Below, piece by piece: positions 19,806 through 26,735 of a stretch of 64,000 nt of DNA. Made by a program: the position numbers and the translations under genes. Position 1 is the first letter of the stretch. Each line of letters opens with the position of its first letter. Origin of the DNA: Oscillospiraceae bacterium (GTDB taxonomy: Bacteria > Bacillota > Clostridia > Oscillospirales > Acutalibacteraceae); NCBI GenBank assembly GCA_015065765.1, contig SVPP01000012.1, forward strand, positions 18,872-82,871. The letters run 5' to 3'. The notes under the pieces were generated by a model that saw only the letters and a program-made list of their open reading frames with translations, had not been told where the DNA came from and searched no databases.

Positions 19806-20249
19806 ATGGCAACAAACAAAAAGCAATATGACAAAATGACAAAAAAAGCATCTCCGCCTTCTCCTCTTCTTAAAAACTGCTTTAACGCTTTCTGGATAGG
19901 CGGCGTTGTGTGCATGATAGGTGAAGGTTTCAAGATGCTTTATGGGTATTTTAAATTTAATGAGGACGAAACAAAAGCAGCAGTTACAGTAACGCTCATT
20001 GTAATCACCGCCATCCTGACGGGTATCGGCATTTTCGACAGAATTGCAAAGGTTGCGGGCGCAGGAACGATTGTGCCCATTACAGGCTTTGCAAACTCAG
20101 TTGTTTCCCCTGCTATGGAATTCAAAACAGAGGGCAGCATCCTCGGCACTGCAGCAAATATTTTTAAGCTTGCAGGACCGGTAATTCTCTATTCAGTCGC
20201 AGCAGCTTTTGTGTATGGGGTTGTCTATTATATCGCCGAAAAAATTTAA
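19806..20249 (+). CDS. spoVAC: Stage V sporulation protein AC (spore dipicolinate channel component)
   Basis: The 147-residue membrane protein matches SpoVAC, a mechanosensitive-type channel in the spore inner membrane used for movement of Ca-dipicolinic acid. Diagnostic stretches are AFWIGGVVCMIGEGFKMLY, TAILTGIGIFDRIAKVAGAGT and the nearly invariant VPITGFANSVVSPAMEFKTEG followed by LGTAANIFKLAGPVILY. The ATG at 19806 is chosen because GGGAG lies 10 nt upstream and the family starts here; the frame is open 19 codons further up. In most Clostridia spoVAD follows at once; here it is found 7.2 kb away. No convincing sigma-G promoter could be read. Confidence 0.95.
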   Translation: MATNKKQYDKMTKKASPPSPLLKNCFNAFWIGGVVCMIGEGFKMLYGYFKFNEDETKAAVTVTLIVITAILTGIGIFDRIAKVAGAGTIVPITGFANSVVSPAMEFKTEGSILGTAANIFKLAGPVILYSVAAAFVYGVVYYIAEKI

Positions 20250-20280
20250 AAGACGGATGATAGATTTCATCCGTCTTTTT
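20248..20280. terminator. Bidirectional terminator between spoVAC and the MFS gene
   Basis: A 13-bp perfect stem (AAAAGACGGATGA with TCATCCGTCTTTT) with A and T runs on opposite sides sits between two convergent genes and can serve both strands. Confidence 0.92.
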
Positions 20281-20282
20281 GT

Positions 20283-21512
20283 TTATGCTTTCTTCTTAAA
20301 ATACTTTTTAATATAAAGCAAAAGTCCGATTCCGAGGAGGGGGAAAATCATAGCCACAAGCATACCTGCTTTCATTCCCACCTGCTCTGTTGTCAGATTG
20401 AAAGTTTCTCCAAGGTCAGCGGCAAAACTTGTTGCAGAAACCCGGTCTGCAACTGCACCTAAAAGCTGAGGTGCAACGGATGCTCCAAGGTCACCGCCTG
20501 CTGCCATGAGTGCATAGGCTGTTACACCCGGTGAGGGAATTTTTTCTTCCATGAGAATCAGTGTACCGGGCCAGAGCATTGATGTGCAGAAGCCTGTAAG
20601 CACGCAGGCAATCATTGAAATAACAGGAACTGTTGAAACTGCTGCAAGAAGGTAGCAGATTGTTGCACCTGCCATACCGAGAAACAGTACATTTGAAATG
20701 TTCTTTCCGTATTTTGCATAGAGTGTTCTGCCTATTCCGAGAAGCACTGCAAACAAGGTAAGACCGAGAATATCACCTACTGTCTTTGAAATATGGAGTG
20801 CGTTTTCTATGTAGCTTGAAATCCAGTTAGTCATTGAGTTTTCTGCCGCACTTCCGAGGAAAATACACATTACGCAAAGCATCATAGCAAAGCCTTTTTT
20901 GGTTGCTTTTTTCTCACCTTTTTCTTGTGTGAGATTCATTTCAGGCATAGGAGAAATGCAGAAAAGAACGCAGGAAACAATAGAAAGAAGTCCGAAGAAA
21001 GAAGCAAGATACATCCAGTTTTCAGCACCGAAAAGTCTGAAGAAAATTGTACTGACTACAACTACAAACACTACGCCGTAAGCATAAAGAGAATGGAGAA
21101 TACTCATATCTTTTTCCGGCGTTTCGGAAGGAATTGCCGCAATAACAGGACTGAGAAGTACTTCACTGAGACCTGCGGAAATCGAAAAAATAACCGTTCC
21201 CACCAGCAATCCCGCATAAGCATATTGAGGAAACAAAGTGGGGAAAATTGCATAAGTCAGAAGTCCTGCACAGGTTATCAAAGGCATCACTCTTACAACT
21301 GTTTTTACATTGAAATATTTTGTGAAAAATGTAAAAATCAGGTCAACGAGAAGCTGTGTGCAAAAGTTTGTAAGCACCAGTGTTCCGAGAAGAGTATAGG
21401 AAATACCATATGTTTCTCTGAATGTAACAAAGAGCATAGAGGGCAGACAAAATACCGCCGACATAGAAAGATATGTTGAATAACACGCAAACTTTGTTCT
21501 TTTAAAATTCAT
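20283..21512 (-). CDS. Major facilitator superfamily transporter
   Basis: The 409-residue, 12-TM protein has the MFS two-bundle layout with a central cytosolic loop (PMPEMNLTQEKGEKKATKKG at about 195-214). Features such as LLVDLIFTFFTKYFNVKTVV (loop 2-3), SISAGLSEVLLSPVIAAI in TM4 and MAAGGDLGASVAPQLLG in TM11 resemble the FucP/sugar-type and YbjJ-like branches, so a sugar or metabolite is the likely substrate. It is convergent with spoVAC and has its own consensus promoter, so it is transcribed separately from the cassette upstream. Confidence 0.9.
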   Translation of the reverse strand: MNFKRTKFACYSTYLSMSAVFCLPSMLFVTFRETYGISYTLLGTLVLTNFCTQLLVDLIFTFFTKYFNVKTVVRVMPLITCAGLLTYAIFPTLFPQYAYAGLLVGTVIFSISAGLSEVLLSPVIAAIPSETPEKDMSILHSLYAYGVVFVVVVSTIFFRLFGAENWMYLASFFGLLSIVSCVLFCISPMPEMNLTQEKGEKKATKKGFAMMLCVMCIFLGSAAENSMTNWISSYIENALHISKTVGDILGLTLFAVLLGIGRTLYAKYGKNISNVLFLGMAGATICYLLAAVSTVPVISMIACVLTGFCTSMLWPGTLILMEEKIPSPGVTAYALMAAGGDLGASVAPQLLGAVADRVSATSFAADLGETFNLTTEQVGMKAGMLVAMIFPLLGIGLLLYIKKYFKKKA

Positions 21513-21547
21513 AATTCTACCTCTTGAAAAAATATATGTTACGACAG

Positions 21548-21576
21548 ATTATAACATAGGGATATACTTTTTGCAA
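21548..21576 (-). promoter_or_regulatory. Sigma-A promoter of the MFS gene
   Basis: TTGCAA (21571-21576), a 17-nt spacer and TATAAT (21548-21553) on the minus strand lie between the methyltransferase gene end and the MFS start. Confidence 0.82.
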
Positions 21577-21590
21577 CAACGTTATCCCTT

Positions 21591-22349
21591 TTATTTTACT
21601 GAAAACGTAGCAATATACTGAGGGTAATATTTTCCGATTATGTTTCCACCGTCGCCGTCACGATCCTCGTACAGAGCTTTAAGGACAAATCCTGCTTTAA
21701 GCTGACCTCCGATTTGTTCATCTAACGTATGGCTGAACTGTATGCCGTCTCCATTTGCAATCATTGCATCACGTTTTTCTTTCGGCATTTTAAGAGGATT
21801 GAACGGCAAGGGATTAACCACTTTTAACGGATCACTTTCATCAAACAAATAATCAATACCGTTATCAAGACCTGAAAGCAATCTGCCCCCTTTTCTGAGC
21901 ACACGGTAACATTCATTCCAGATATGGTAAACATCTTCAACATAAACATTTGAAACAGGGTGAAAAATCAGGTCAAAGCTTTCATCTTCAAAGGGAAGAG
22001 TTTTTGACATATCACCCTTTATAATTTCAATGTTGTATCCTTCTCTTTCAGATACCATTTTCTCTGCTTCGAGTTGCTTGTCGGAATAATCAAAAACAGT
22101 GCAAACTGCTCCCAGCTTTGAAAGCACAGGCATCTGCTGACCACCACCACTCGCAAGTCCCAATACCCTTTTACCTTTCAGTTCGCCGAACCATTCGTGT
22201 GGAACAGCGATGCAGGGCGTAAGAATAACCCTGAAGTTGTCATCGGTTATTTTTTCATATTCTTCATGGCTTATGGGCAATGTATATTCACAGCCGTCCT
22301 CCGCCCATTGGTCCCATGTTTCAGAATTTATTTTTGTGTAGTCAAACAT
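21591..22349 (-). CDS. Class I SAM-dependent methyltransferase
   Basis: The product (252 residues from the chosen ATG) has methyltransferase motif I as GKRVLGLASGGGQQMPVLSKLG, motif II/III region VCTVFDYSDKQLEAEKMV and DMSKTLPFEDESFDLIFHPVSNVYVEDV for motifs III-IV. The GLASGGGQ variant is common in small-molecule methyltransferases of Firmicutes. The acceptor is unknown. The start at 22349 is preferred because AAGGTGA precedes it by six bases, whereas the ATG seven codons upstream has none. It is the last gene of the attenuator-led cassette, 10 nt after the preceding kinase-like gene. Confidence 0.88.
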   Translation of the reverse strand: MFDYTKINSETWDQWAEDGCEYTLPISHEEYEKITDDNFRVILTPCIAVPHEWFGELKGKRVLGLASGGGQQMPVLSKLGAVCTVFDYSDKQLEAEKMVSEREGYNIEIIKGDMSKTLPFEDESFDLIFHPVSNVYVEDVYHIWNECYRVLRKGGRLLSGLDNGIDYLFDESDPLKVVNPLPFNPLKMPKEKRDAMIANGDGIQFSHTLDEQIGGQLKAGFVLKALYEDRDGDGGNIIGKYYPQYIATFSVK

Positions 22350-22359
22350 AATTTCACCT

Positions 22360-22911
22360 TTACAAATCAAACTTTTCTTTTATCATATTCGCAACAATAT
22401 CAGGGGCTAAGTTTGAGTTATCAATTTTAATATAATTCGGAAATGTTATCTCACCATCATAACTTTCTGTGCGGTATTTTTCATCAGTATTGAGCAAATC
22501 TTTTCTTGCAAAATCAAGGTTTCGCTTTGAAGGCTTGTTGTTAAGACGGTTTTCTGTTGAATTTCTTTCAAGCCTTATTTCTTGCGAAGCAACAAGCTCA
22601 ACATAATAAATTTCCGCCCCTTGTTCTTTGAATAAATCGGAAACATATTTCATGTAGTCCCAATCGCCTTGGTGGTCAAATGCCCATACATAAGTGAATA
22701 TCATTCCGTAATTGTCACTTTTGGAAAACTCTTCAAAGTAAACCTGCCTGAGTCTGTTAACCGTTTTACCTTCATAATATCCAAAAATTTCAATTACGGG
22801 TTCAATTGTCATATGATTATGAAACAGTTTTAAGTCTGTGATTTTTGCAAGCTCCTGACCAACCGTCATTTTACCGACAGCCAAGTTGCCGAATATTATA
22901 ACTAATTTCAT
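22360..22911 (-). CDS. P-loop kinase-like protein (shikimate-kinase/AAA type)
   Basis: The 183-residue protein has an N-terminal P-loop LVIIFGNLAVGKMTVGQEL (GxxxxGK followed by Met-Thr rather than Ser/Thr), then LKLFHNHMTIEPV and a lid-like Arg-rich segment RLERNSTENRLNNKPSKRNL. Such proteins occur widely in Firmicutes as small nucleotide-dependent kinases of unknown substrate. The ATG at 22911 has AAAGGA nine bases upstream; the open frame extends 26 codons further into the preceding gene. Its downstream partner is the methyltransferase. Confidence 0.82.
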   Translation of the reverse strand: MKLVIIFGNLAVGKMTVGQELAKITDLKLFHNHMTIEPVIEIFGYYEGKTVNRLRQVYFEEFSKSDNYGMIFTYVWAFDHQGDWDYMKYVSDLFKEQGAEIYYVELVASQEIRLERNSTENRLNNKPSKRNLDFARKDLLNTDEKYRTESYDGEITFPNYIKIDNSNLAPDIVANMIKEKFDL

Positions 22912-22925
22912 AGTATCAAATCCTT

Positions 22926-23327
22926 TTATAAATTTATTTTCATAACGAAATGGTTGTTTTTTGTATGAGTAATACAACCCGACAGGCAATTTGAAAGCAA
23001 AAATATTGCATGCTCATTTTCTTTTAGTTCAGCAAGATATTTCTGCTTTCTACCGTAAACAAAAACCTTCATATCGTTATTCAACTTAATATAAAGGTCA
23101 ACATTATCGTAAGGTGATTGACTGCCATCGTTTACGCCGTTAAAGCAGGCAGTAACAACTGAAACATCTGACAAATCAATACCAAGTATTTTTTCAAGAA
23201 CCGACGGCAATAAATGTTCATCACCGGAAACACTGCGAAGATATGGATAAAAGCCCTTGATAACACGCAAATGTTCATTATCTCTGACGATTATATTTTT
23301 CAGTTTTATAAACTCATTTAACTCCAT
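22926..23327 (-). CDS. Hypothetical protein
   Basis: A soluble 133-residue protein with no recognised family. The middle part (LDLSDVSVVTACFNGVNDGS and DLYIKLNNDMKVFVYGRKQKY) suggests a mixed alpha/beta fold; no catalytic motif is evident. Its start overlaps the stop of the upstream kinase-like gene by about 14 nt, so the two are translationally coupled within the cassette. Confidence 0.65.
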   Translation of the reverse strand: MELNEFIKLKNIIVRDNEHLRVIKGFYPYLRSVSGDEHLLPSVLEKILGIDLSDVSVVTACFNGVNDGSQSPYDNVDLYIKLNNDMKVFVYGRKQKYLAELKENEHAIFLLSNCLSGCITHTKNNHFVMKINL

Positions 23328-23811
23328 TTATATCACCTTGATAAACAACATCTATTTCATCTTCACTTGGCTCTTCAAAAATTGAAGCAAATTTTTCAGC
23401 AAGGTTATCATCAATATAATAAGCACTTGTTTCCTCGGCTAATACCTCACCATTTCTTTTCTTTAAGCGTGCCTTCCATGTTTCATCACTGATATCAACG
23501 TAATGAAATTCGCACTCTATGTTTCGGCTATTATAAAATTCTCGGGCATAATCCCGTTCTTCTTTCATCCAAAAGCCCCAATCAAGAATCACATTGATTC
23601 CGACTTCAATAAGCTCCAGGGATTTATTAAATAAGTAGTTCTGTGTTCTTTCAACATAATCATCGTGTTTATCACCACAATGCTGACCGAACAAAGCAAG
23701 GGTTATTTCATCTGTAGATAGTAGCACGGCGTTATTCTGAATGCGCAATTGTTCTGCGTATGTGCTTTTCCCACTGCAGATTTTACCACAGATTAAATAT
23801 ACTTTTGCCAT
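23314..23811 (-). CDS. P-loop ATP-binding kinase-like protein (AAA_33/zeta-toxin-like fold)
   Basis: The protein (165 residues from the ATG) has Walker A as VYLICGKICSGKSTYAEQL, an Asp after strand 2 (LLSTDEITLALFGQHCGD) and a strand with NVILDWGFWMKEERDYAREF. This layout fits the chloramphenicol-phosphotransferase/polynucleotide-kinase-like group that phosphorylates small molecules or nucleic-acid ends. The chosen ATG has AAGGTG upstream; an in-frame GTG nine bases earlier is within that RBS. The start overlaps the end of the preceding kinase-like gene. Confidence 0.85.
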   Translation of the reverse strand: MAKVYLICGKICSGKSTYAEQLRIQNNAVLLSTDEITLALFGQHCGDKHDDYVERTQNYLFNKSLELIEVGINVILDWGFWMKEERDYAREFYNSRNIECEFHYVDISDETWKARLKKRNGEVLAEETSAYYIDDNLAEKFASIFEEPSEDEIDVVYQGDINGVK

Positions 23812-23816
23812 AATGT

Positions 23817-24308
23817 TCACCTTATTTCGTTTATATAATTATCTGCTTCATCTCTTGATTTGAAAATGATTATCGTTTTTTCATCTTTATACTTTTCTAT
23901 CAATTCATATATTTTGGGCAAAGATTTTTCAGAAAATTCTTTTATAGCATTTGCGAACTCAGAATCCAACTCCTTTTCAATCCAAGGTAAGTCATATCTC
24001 CCTTTTCCGAGGCGCTCTGTTGCGCCTTGTAAACAAACCTCTGTCGGCAAGTCGAAAAGAAAAACAGTGTCGCATTGTTGAAGCCGAGTTTCAATTGTTC
24101 TGTTATAATTTCCGTCAATTATCCATTCAGGTGTATCAAATATTCCAGAAATCCTTTTATCAAAGTTTTCTCTTGAAATATGAGTTTTATCAGGCTTGTG
24201 CCAGATGGCATCCAGATAATACAATGGCAATCCGGTACATTTATTCAGCTTTTCAGCAAAAGTTGTTTTACCGCTACCGGGACATCCTATTACAATAACT
24301 TTTTTCAC
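23817..24308 (-). CDS. Adenylate-kinase-like P-loop protein (topology-modulation/FlaR-like family)
   Basis: The 163-residue protein has Walker A as VIVIGCPGSGKTTFAEKL, then LPLYYLDAIWHKPDKTHISRENFDKRI, EWIIDGNYNRTIETRLQQCDTVFLFDLP and TERLGKGRYDLPWIEKE. This is the pattern of proteins annotated as DNA topology modulation protein or P-loop kinase. The reaction is not established for the family. It begins with GTG (GGAAG just upstream), nine bases after the transposase-like gene stop. Confidence 0.86.
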   Translation of the reverse strand: MKKVIVIGCPGSGKTTFAEKLNKCTGLPLYYLDAIWHKPDKTHISRENFDKRISGIFDTPEWIIDGNYNRTIETRLQQCDTVFLFDLPTEVCLQGATERLGKGRYDLPWIEKELDSEFANAIKEFSEKSLPKIYELIEKYKDEKTIIIFKSRDEADNYINEIR

Positions 24309-24317
24309 AATTCTTCC

Positions 24318-24794
24318 TCACTTAATTACCCCACGTCTTTCACACCACGATGCGGGATTATTCTCAATATATTTCCATTTGGTTTCATAATCTTCCTGAT
24401 CTCTGATAACATGGTCATAGTATAATTTCTGCCAGACAGGAAATCCGACCTTTTTTGAAACATATCCTTTCAGTTGATTGATAACGTTCGGTATCGTAGG
24501 GGCGCCCATCGGGCGTCCGCTTTTATCAGGCATAATTGTTAATAACAAATGGATATGGTCAGGCATAATTATGTATTTATCAACACGGATTCCCATATAT
24601 TTCTTTTCAATATTGTTTATTGCTTCATCGACAATTTTTCCGTAATCCGACAGTCTGCAGAACGGACGCCCATTGGGCGCCCCTACAATGCTGCCGAATA
24701 ATTTTTTCTTTTCTTTTGTACAAACAGTAATATAATACGTTCCGCGTGAAGAATAATCGAAATCTTTCAGCCTATTCGCTTTTCGTGTATGCAT
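24318..24794 (-). CDS. REP-associated tyrosine transposase-like protein (RAYT, Y1_Tnp/TnpA_REP)
   Basis: A HUH/Y1 nuclease of the IS200-related type that acts on REP palindromes. In the 158 residues, YSSRGTYYITVCTKEKKKLFG opens the domain, the HUH pair is in MPDHIHLLLTI, and the catalytic Tyr helix is EDYETKWKYIENNPASW. Two short inserts, VGAPNGRPF and SGRPMGAPT, are coded by inverted copies of a GTAGGGG-type palindrome (24663-24686 and 24496-24519), so REP-like sequences lie in frame inside the gene. The ATG at 24794 is preferred over 24815 because AAGAAGGTG precedes it. It is embedded in the middle of the cassette and may be the agent that spreads REPs. Confidence 0.88.
   Translation of the reverse strand: MHTRKANRLKDFDYSSRGTYYITVCTKEKKKLFGSIVGAPNGRPFCRLSDYGKIVDEAINNIEKKYMGIRVDKYIIMPDHIHLLLTIMPDKSGRPMGAPTIPNVINQLKGYVSKKVGFPVWQKLYYDHVIRDQEDYETKWKYIENNPASWCERRGVIK
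24496..24519 (+). repeat. REP-like palindrome inside the RAYT gene, copy 1
   Basis: A 24-bp unit with head GTAGGGG and palindromic body (GGCGCCC..GGGCGTCC). It is the inverted counterpart of 24663-24686 with 22 of 24 positions matching, and it encodes SGRPMGAPT in the RAYT protein. Confidence 0.8.
24663..24686 (-). repeat. REP-like palindrome inside the RAYT gene, copy 2
   Basis: The same 24-bp unit in the opposite orientation to copy 1. It encodes VGAPNGRPF. A related hairpin with the same GTAGGGG head lies at 8140-8166. Confidence 0.8.
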
Positions 24795-24815
24795 ATTACG
24801 TTGCACCTTCTTCAT

Positions 24816-26009
24816 TTATATTTTATTGTTTATAAAATCAATCAACTGTTTCAGGTCGTGTATTGTCCATTCTTCATTGTTTTCTCCGCTTCGGTCAAGA
24901 TAAAATGCCGTAAAACCTTGTTCTCTCGCACCATCTGCTTCTTCTTTGCAGTCGTCAACGAATATACTTTCTTCGGCGGTTACTCCTTGTACTTCGAGTG
25001 CAGCATTGAAAATAATCGGACTTGGTTTTCCTGCACCGACTAAAGAGCTTGCAGTAAATGAAGTAAAATACTCTGCAATGCCGAGTTGCTGTAACGTAAA
25101 TTCAAGTGACGGTGATGTATCACTGATAACTCCCATTTTATAGTCGTGTTTTTTGAAATATTCAAGCACTTCTATCGTTTCAGAGAATAATGCTCTGTCA
25201 CCGTTACACCAGAGTTCATTCAGAAGGAATTCAGCCTTAATCTCAACATTTTCTGTAACACCCTCGCCAACAAGCAAATGATAATAGTATCTCTTGAAAA
25301 ACTCTTGCTCATCTTGAAGAGTCTTGTACCAAGGTTTTCTACCTTCACTTGCAAGGTGGAATAAATCCATCATTTTGTCATAATCAAGTTCAAAAGGTTT
25401 GCCACTCCACTCGCTGATTTTCTTATCACGCCAGGCTTCTTTTTCAGCCGTGAAATATGTCAGCGTTCCATCACGGTCAAAGAATATTGCTTTATATTTG
25501 TTAAGTCCGCACTTTTTATAAATCTCTTCAATGCAAGGTGATTTATATGCAATATAATCATCAATGCTATCAGGAAATAATCTTGCCCCTTCTTCTTTAA
25601 CTTTGCTGTATTTCAGCACAGCTTCAGGATTGTTTCTCAAATAATCTCTGAAAGTAATATGTCGGCGAAGCTCTGCTGAAAATTCAGGACAAACATACAA
25701 ATGATGTTTGGGTAAATCCACATCAGCCTTGTAATCAAATGCTTCTCTGTCTTTTATACCGAGATTACCTTCGTGTATGTAGCCAAGAGTTGCTAACTTT
25801 TCAACCACAGTATCAAATACTGAATAGTCCTTGATAACAACATCAATGTCAATAACCGGTTTTGCCGAAAGACCGTCAACAGAAGTGCTGCCGATATGTT
25901 CAATGCCGATTATTACATCATTTATCGCAGACAAAAGATACTGTTTAATTGTCTCAAAATCTGTTTTCCATTGTTCATTATAAGGGACAACTATAACTCG
26001 TTTTGCCAT
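24816..26009 (-). CDS. GrpB-like nucleotidyltransferase fused to HAD hydrolase
   Basis: The protein has 397 residues in two domains. Residues 1-170 are a GrpB/UPF0157 domain, a nucleotidyltransferase-fold family: VPYNEQWKTDFETIKQYL, GIEHIGSTSVDGLSAKPVIDIDVV, HHLYVCPEFSAELRRHITFRDYLR. Residues 175-397 are a HAD phosphatase: motif I AIFFDRDGTLTYF, motif II GVISDTSPS, motif III Lys in GAGKPSPIIF and motif IV IFVDDCKEEADGA. Each occurs alone elsewhere; the fusion suggests consecutive steps on one substrate, such as adding and removing a nucleotide or phosphate. AGAGGTG supports the ATG at 26009; the in-frame GTG two codons upstream lies within the RBS. Confidence 0.9.
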   Translation of the reverse strand: MAKRVIVVPYNEQWKTDFETIKQYLLSAINDVIIGIEHIGSTSVDGLSAKPVIDIDVVIKDYSVFDTVVEKLATLGYIHEGNLGIKDREAFDYKADVDLPKHHLYVCPEFSAELRRHITFRDYLRNNPEAVLKYSKVKEEGARLFPDSIDDYIAYKSPCIEEIYKKCGLNKYKAIFFDRDGTLTYFTAEKEAWRDKKISEWSGKPFELDYDKMMDLFHLASEGRKPWYKTLQDEQEFFKRYYYHLLVGEGVTENVEIKAEFLLNELWCNGDRALFSETIEVLEYFKKHDYKMGVISDTSPSLEFTLQQLGIAEYFTSFTASSLVGAGKPSPIIFNAALEVQGVTAEESIFVDDCKEEADGAREQGFTAFYLDRSGENNEEWTIHDLKQLIDFINNKI

Positions 26010-26020
26010 TTTCACACCTC

Positions 26021-26515
26021 TTATTTACATACTTTTTCAAAACAGGCAAGAACTAACCCAGGTTCTGTTTCAAGTCTTTTGCCCGTGTCTATATAACCGC
26101 ATTTTGTATAGCATTTTCTGTTTTTATCCAAATCTTCAGGAAAATCAACATATAGTTTTCTCGGATTTTTCAAGAACTTTTCAGATTTTAATATTGCTTC
26201 TGTTGCTATACCTTTACTTTGGTGTTCAGGCAAAATGTAAACCCTTGTAAGATAATACTTACCGAACATCAACTTTTTAATAAAAGGAGTTGAGCCTTTG
26301 ATTCTATATAAAATACCACCAACTATTTTGCCATCAAGCAAAATAGTTAAATATAAAAACTTAGGATTATCCAATCTACAAAGTATATCACGCTTATTTC
26401 TTAAATATGGATTTCCCTCGTCATGATACTTTTCATAAAGTGGCTGAAAGGCTTTCTGCTGAATATCTGTAAGAATATCAACATCTTCAATTGTGGTTAA
26501 TCTTAATGAAATCAC
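26021..26515 (-). CDS. GNAT family N-acetyltransferase
   Basis: The 164-residue protein is a GNAT fold: beta-strand FLYLTILLDGKIVGGILYRI, the acetyl-CoA loop RVYILPEHQSKGIATEAILKSEKF (Q-x-x-G-x-A/G core) and the C-terminal KCYTKCGYIDTGKR. Substrates of such proteins include antibiotics, amino acids, polyamines and ribosomal proteins; this one is unknown. It begins with GTG after GGAGGG. It is the first gene of the cassette and lies right behind a leader peptide and terminator hairpin, so its expression is probably controlled by attenuation. Confidence 0.9.
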   Translation of the reverse strand: MISLRLTTIEDVDILTDIQQKAFQPLYEKYHDEGNPYLRNKRDILCRLDNPKFLYLTILLDGKIVGGILYRIKGSTPFIKKLMFGKYYLTRVYILPEHQSKGIATEAILKSEKFLKNPRKLYVDFPEDLDKNRKCYTKCGYIDTGKRLETEPGLVLACFEKVCK

Positions 26516-26530
26516 TGTAATCCCTCCAAA

Positions 26531-26567
26531 TAGAAAAACTCCTCTGATACGAAAAATCAGAGGAGTT
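26531..26567 (-). terminator. Attenuator terminator hairpin before the GNAT gene
   Basis: A perfect 12-bp stem (AACTCCTCTGAT/ATCAGAGGAGTT; plus-strand arms 26537-26548 and 26556-26567) with a 7-nt loop is followed on the minus strand by TTTTTC. It lies between the leader peptide stop and the GNAT start, with no gene before it to terminate except the leader. Part of its first arm plus loop (26554-26561) is complementary over 8 nt to AAATCAGA in the leader-peptide codons (26616-26623), a possible antiterminator pairing. Confidence 0.85.
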
Positions 26568-26593
26568 CAGTATAATCGCTATATTATGTATAA

Positions 26594-26662
26594 TTATATT
26601 GCGGACAAAACAACATCTGATTTGATATGTGAATTTGAATAATAAAGATAATACATTGTCAT
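26594..26662 (-). CDS. Putative 22-residue leader peptide
   Basis: A short frame ATG...TAA that begins MTMYYLYYSNSHIK and ends in VVLSAI, too short for standard gene calling. It has a good RBS (AGGTGG, 26668-26673, five bases before the ATG), starts about 26 nt after the predicted transcription start of a consensus promoter, and is followed by an intrinsic terminator before the next real gene. Four of its first eight residues are Tyr. This is the arrangement of leader peptides that stall ribosomes (antibiotic or amino-acid dependent) to control a terminator. The sensed signal is unknown. Confidence 0.72.
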   Translation of the reverse strand: MTMYYLYYSNSHIKSDVVLSAI

Positions 26663-26694
26663 TTTGTCCACCTGCCTTTCAGTAATTTTCTATA

Positions 26695-26723
26695 ATTATA
26701 CTCTTCTGCACGGAAAAAGTCAA
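26695..26723 (-). promoter_or_regulatory. Consensus sigma-A promoter of the attenuator-led cassette
   Basis: TTGACT (26718-26723), a 17-nt spacer and TATAAT (26695-26700) on the minus strand lie immediately after the XRE regulator gene. Transcription should start near 26688, giving a leader of about 170 nt before the GNAT gene. Confidence 0.88.
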
Positions 26724-26735
26724 CAGCCTGAAATT

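Noticed and set aside
21591..26515. Toxin-antitoxin or phage-defence island reading of the kinase/GNAT cassette
   Set aside because: No toxin-antitoxin pair, nuclease effector, reverse transcriptase or other defence hallmark is visible; a modification/resistance-like cassette fits better.
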